Shown: one piece after another, positions 60,151 through 64,000 of the stretch
Layout: the number at the start of each line of letters is the position of its first letter
Numbering within the stretch: position 1 is the stretch's first letter
NCBI GenBank assembly: GCA_011009095.1
Contig: VTPC01089559.1
Coordinates: forward strand, 721,830 to 785,829
Direction: 5' to 3'
Length of the DNA: 64,000 nt
Source: Ignelater luminosus
Taxonomy: Eukaryota; Arthropoda; Insecta; Coleoptera; Elateridae
Notes under the pieces: model-generated
The model's input: only the letters and a program-made list of their open reading frames with translations
Told to the model about the DNA's origin: nothing
The model's database searches: none
Made by a program: the position numbers and the translations under genes

Positions 60151-63100
60151 TGCTTGCGGGTTGAGTTAATCCTTAGATAGTCCAAAAATTATCCTGCTCC
60201 CGTGAAGTAGGAAGTCACCGCATCAGGGGATACAGCAAATCAACATAAATGTCTTCTGGAAGAAATGAAGACTTGAGATGACGGAGCTGTGAGACTATGT
60301 CTAGGTTTATAAGAGCTATGAAGTTCATCGTTCGGTATTTTATTTTAAAAGATCGTTTTTTGAAGGTCATAACTAAAGAATCAGAAAAATTTAAATTGAA
60401 GAAAAAGTAAAAGAACCAGTGAGTTTCGACTCTACTATCTCTATATCAAAAAATATGTTATGATGGCGTGTTGCCGCATGAGGGAGCACGAGCACATGGT
60501 TCTTACAAGTGGTTGGGACGAAGCAATTTGTTACCTATAGTTCTGTGTACTTTGTTTGATGAGACTTGTTCGCTTGATGGTAATACTGAGACACTAAAGT
60601 GTTTGGTTCATAATCACGAAAATTGCGTTTCATCACTTCGAGTATTAATTCAGATCTTTCGAACTTCTAAGTACTCAATTTTAATATAAAAGTCAACAAA
60701 AAATAATAATGAAGAAATATGCAAATTCTGGATCTTTATGGTTTATTCTGAAATCAGGTTTGCTTTGATGATCAAGTGTGCTGAATCGGGTCTGGTGCCC
60801 ACTTCTGTCTCAAGATTACCCTCCTGATAACCTTGATAATATATTGGTATAACTCACTGTATAGTATTTAATTTATTGATCTTTAAACCTTTACCTTTAT
60901 TAATCAACACTTTTCCTTTCTTGTTTATTACAGATTGAAAGTGATTACAGTCAAAGTTTTAACTTTTAGATGACGTGACGTGCAGTGCAAATAAATAAAA
61001 TAACTAAAGTGTTATTATTAAATATACTATTTATAAGATAATTAATTTATCATCAGCACATAGATACTGTTGGACTGGGATTATCAAGATTAATATATCG
61101 TAGTCATACTACAATGCACGCAATCTTTAAACAAATTAAAAATTGTAATGAACTATATTCGCAATATAAATAACAGTAAGATGTTTACAAAGATAAAATT
61201 CCTTGGCCGCAATTAAAAACGTAAATAATAACGCATTCTTGTGAATATGTGCAAACAACTACATGGTAATCTATAATCTCTTTTTAATCAAAACGGAATG
61301 GTATGTTGAACATCTTAATTCACCGACAATTAATTGTATTTGAAGTTTTTTAAAAAAACATTTCTTTTTATATTTTAACAAAAACCAAAATTCTATGTTT
61401 AAAAAAGGAACAATTTTAGATAAGAAGTAGCAGTTAACAAAAGATGCAATCTTATAGTTACATCCGCAATTCATAAAATGTGTTTAGAAGGCGATTATAA
61501 AACATGGATAGCGTGGGCGACGGCCCACTGTGTAAGAACTACAAAGGTGGCAACAGAAGATACTGTCAGATCATTTGTTATTTCTCCATATTTCTCATAT
61601 GTAATTTGCAAATCTTCAACATTATAAACATGATAAAAGGTTCTCGTTTTTAACAAAACATAGTTGTTACTAGAACACTTCTGCAGACACCACCTAAGGT
61701 ATTTTGCATCTCCAAGAAAAACTATTTTCATGTATAATATGCAGTGTAAATTCATTCAAAATAAGTCATCTTAAAGCTAAAGGCAAGGCCAGAAATAAAA
61801 ATTCAAAGAAGACATCATTTTGTTTCATTTTTAGATTTCCTCATTTGAGCTTAGACAAATGCAGCACGTTAAAAACGGTTAACCCACGGTATTCGATCAG
61901 ATAGACGATATGAAAATTAAAGGAATAATTCAAAGTCTTTGACGAAATTTCCAAAGACAACCAAAAGATGAATAGGAAGAGATAATGGAGAAGATTACAA
62001 TTGCAAAAATCTAACTACGTGTGAATTAAAGCTAACGCTGAGCCTCAGCAATTGAATTTGAGTTATAGGAAGTAATTTCCATTTATAGAGAAAGAAACTA
62101 AACCCTCGCTGGTAAAGATCGCGTACCCAGCGAATCCTATCAAGATTCCCATTTTGAAAAGCCGAGAACCCCAATAAAACCAAGGTATACTGTACGAAAG
62201 AGTGAAGACCCTGATAAGGTATCTTCCCCGACTTTTCTTCCTGACTGAAGGTGGAGTCCTCTAATCTCAAGCACTGCTTCAGTTTTCCAGGTTGGTTTCA
62301 GTTTTTTCTGAAAATCGGGCATGGCCTCCAATGTGTTAAAGCAACGACTACTTTTAAGACCTTTGCCATTATTCTACCATACTGCGCCTCATACTACCTA
62401 CTGACTTTCACCGCAAGGCAATGAAGACAATAAGCTGCATACTTCTTGCAAGCCGCTACTAAGGGACTATCTGTATACCTGAATACTGAGGGCCGATTAA
62501 CGTAATGTCATGTGTTTTAAGGACTGATAAAAACATTGGCATTAAATAAAGTTTCAGGTCTCCTGTCCTGCGAGCTTCCCGCATCACCTATTTATGAAGC
62601 CCATTCTGAGTTTGAAAATTGAAACTCCAAACTCCACAGTTACCTAAAACGCTACGGGGAGTAAAACGGTCTGTAGCTACGACGGTTGGCTTTCCGCGCT
62701 CTCCACAAGGTTTTGCAATGGGATGGTGTACGAGATAAAGTCACTACTGTTGTGCACAAATACCGTGTCTTATGATGTTCAGGCCATCAATGATCTACTC
62801 CGCTGACTAACAGCTCTCCACCGTCTAACCGATTTACACCACCAACCTTTAGTTGCAGAAGTTTAATTTTATTTTGATTTATTCAATTTTTGGTTTCGTC
62901 AACAGATCTACTGTTTCTGCACGCTTAATTTTAAATACCGTCCAAAGGTCACAATAAAACCACAGTACCTAGCAGGGCTTAAAGTCTTGCAGCAGAAAGA
63001 TATAAGCTATAGCATCGGCAATGAAGTAACAACGGCAGCATCGATTGCTTCAACTTTACATCAAGTGCACTCATACCGCATCCAGAACAGCTAGCTGATT

Positions 63101-63339
63101 GCAAAAAGGCTGCCCAATAAGCCAAAGAGAGATAACGTATGGATAATGAGTCAGACAACAATAACTGTGGATACAAGATATTTAAAGAAATATATTGCAA
63201 TTTTGCAACTTGTCTTATGCTTTAAATATTATAATTAAAGATCAGACAAACAAAAATCAATTTTGTCTCTAGATTTTTTTGTCCGACTCATAACTATAGG
63301 ATTTTGATGGCTGTACTTCTCCTGCTGAAAGTGGATTTA
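60151..63339. other. No confident gene; one possible exon-like frame
   Basis: The decayed 3' end of the Jockey copy may extend to about 60330. A minus-strand frame at 61495-61755 looks coding-like and is discussed in the findings. The segment 61990-62830 is less AT-rich than its surroundings, and its minus frames at 61995-62331 and plus frames around 62680 (AFRALHKVLQWDGVRDKVTT) suggest further mobile-element debris, but no family was recognised. The frame at 62979-63200 (-) is unassigned. Confidence 0.35.
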
Positions 63340-63341
63340 TA

Positions 63342-64000
63342 AAGGGTTTTCCAATAAGAGGTGTTATTTTGATATTCAAAGAAAAGTGCCATTTTTTAAT
63401 ATAAATGATCGGATGTTTATTTCATTATAAAGAGGAAGGTATGCCGTTAATAGTGGAAAATAACATCAGGCAAATGACCACCACGACCACGCTTACAGGA
63501 CAATATCCTTTTCATGAAATTTTCCATAACCAAATCGCAAAGTGGCTGCCCTATGTCCTCGATAGCCTCACGAATTCCATCTTTGAGGTCTTGAATCGAC
63601 GCTGGGCTGTTGGCGTAGACCTTCTCTTTCACGTGGCCCCAAAGAAAGAAGTCGCAAGGTGTTAAATCACAAGATCTCGGTGGCCAATTGTGATCACCTC
63701 TTCGAGAGATAACACGGTCCGGAAACTTTTTCCGTAAAAGATCAATGGTTTCGTTGCTTGTGTGGCACGTAGCGCCGTCTTGTTGAAAGTAAACGTTGTC
63801 CAGATCAATACCATCCAATTCCGGCCATAAAAAATCGTTAATCATCTCTCGATAGCGCAATCCAGTCACCGTAACTGTTGCTCCAGCCTCATTTTCGAAA
63901 AAGTAAGGTCCAATGACTCCGCCGGACCATAAACCGCACCAAACAGTCACACGTTGAGGATAGAGAGACTTTTCAACAATAACTCTTGGATTTTCTGAGC
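63342..64000 (-). mobile_element. Second DD41D (rosa-type) element, truncated by window end
   Basis: Starts with the same terminal repeat (AAGGGTTTTCCAATAAGAGG) after TA at 63340-63341. It is identical to 31202-31860 for all 659 visible bases, at a constant offset of 32140. The flanking DNA differs (GTGGATTTA here, TTTGAATAC there), so this is an independent insertion rather than a duplication of the locus. Confidence 0.95.
63447..64000 (-). CDS. DD41D transposase, C-terminal part (cut by window edge)
   Basis: Minus-strand frame, open from the window end to the stop at 63447. It carries YFQQDGATCHTS and CDLTPCDFFLWG with 41 residues between the two Asp residues. The first Asp motif lies beyond the edge. 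Over the visible part it is identical to the copy at 31307-32390. Whether this copy shares that copy's frameshift cannot be seen, because the frameshift site would fall about 210 bp outside the window. The plus frame at 63405-63665 is a shadow. Confidence 0.88.
   Translation of the reverse strand, partial: SENPRVIVEKSLYPQRVTVWCGLWSGGVIGPYFFENEAGATVTVTGLRYREMINDFLWPELDGIDLDNVYFQQDGATCHTSNETIDLLRKKFPDRVISRRGDHNWPPRSCDLTPCDFFLWGHVKEKVYANSPASIQDLKDGIREAIEDIGQPLCDLVMENFMKRILSCKRGRGGHLPDVIFHY

Overview
This is an AT-rich window of animal nuclear DNA, almost certainly from an insect. The evidence is two spliced exons of a gene with a Vestigial/Tondu (Scalloped-binding) domain, together with a mobile-element load typical of arthropods: several Tc1/mariner lineages, hAT pieces and non-LTR retrotransposons. 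No bacterial or organellar features, tRNA, rRNA or CRISPR array were recognised. The insect order cannot be fixed from the sequence alone.

Host gene. The only confident host coding sequence is on the minus strand at 35735-36502. Two exons are separated by a 392-bp GT-AG intron and their reading phases join exactly. The downstream exon encodes the vestigial-like core (QYVSANCVVFTHYQGD followed by VVDEHFTRAL). The first exon(s) upstream and the C-terminal exon(s) downstream were not found, so the neighbouring sequence is probably large intron or flank.

Mobile elements, left to right. 5137-6447 holds a heavily decayed Tc1/mariner-superfamily transposase. 13298-14587 is a complete-length DD34D mariner with TA duplications, broken by three +1 homopolymer shifts and one stop. 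16707-16846 is a foldback palindrome. 20890-21400 is a hAT transposase fragment. 31202-32504 is a DD41D (rosa-type) element with perfect 31-bp terminal inverted repeats and one frameshift. 32820-35177 is a diverged tandem repeat whose first unit is split by a LINE fossil. 40790-41437 is a second, much older mariner fossil on the minus strand. 47384-48898 is a DUF4817-type Tc1/mariner element with terminal inverted repeats of about 120 bp. 49567-49882 is a MITE-like element. 50455-50560, 55989-56700 and 59100-60150 are LINE remnants, the last of Jockey type. 63342-64000 is a second DD41D copy, cut by the window edge and identical to the first over all 659 visible bases.

The rest is AT-rich sequence with short open frames that I do not recognise, a GC-rich 15-bp minisatellite at 23098-23193, and a few microsatellites. 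The biological picture is one developmental-regulator gene embedded in sequence shaped by repeated waves of Tc1/mariner transposition. At least five lineages are present, ranging from near-unrecognisable fossils to a family that must have moved very recently. I did not find a convincing undescribed gene system. The best leads are the recently active DD41D family, the lesion pattern of the DD34D mariner, two unassigned open frames that look coding, and the structure of the vestigial-like locus.
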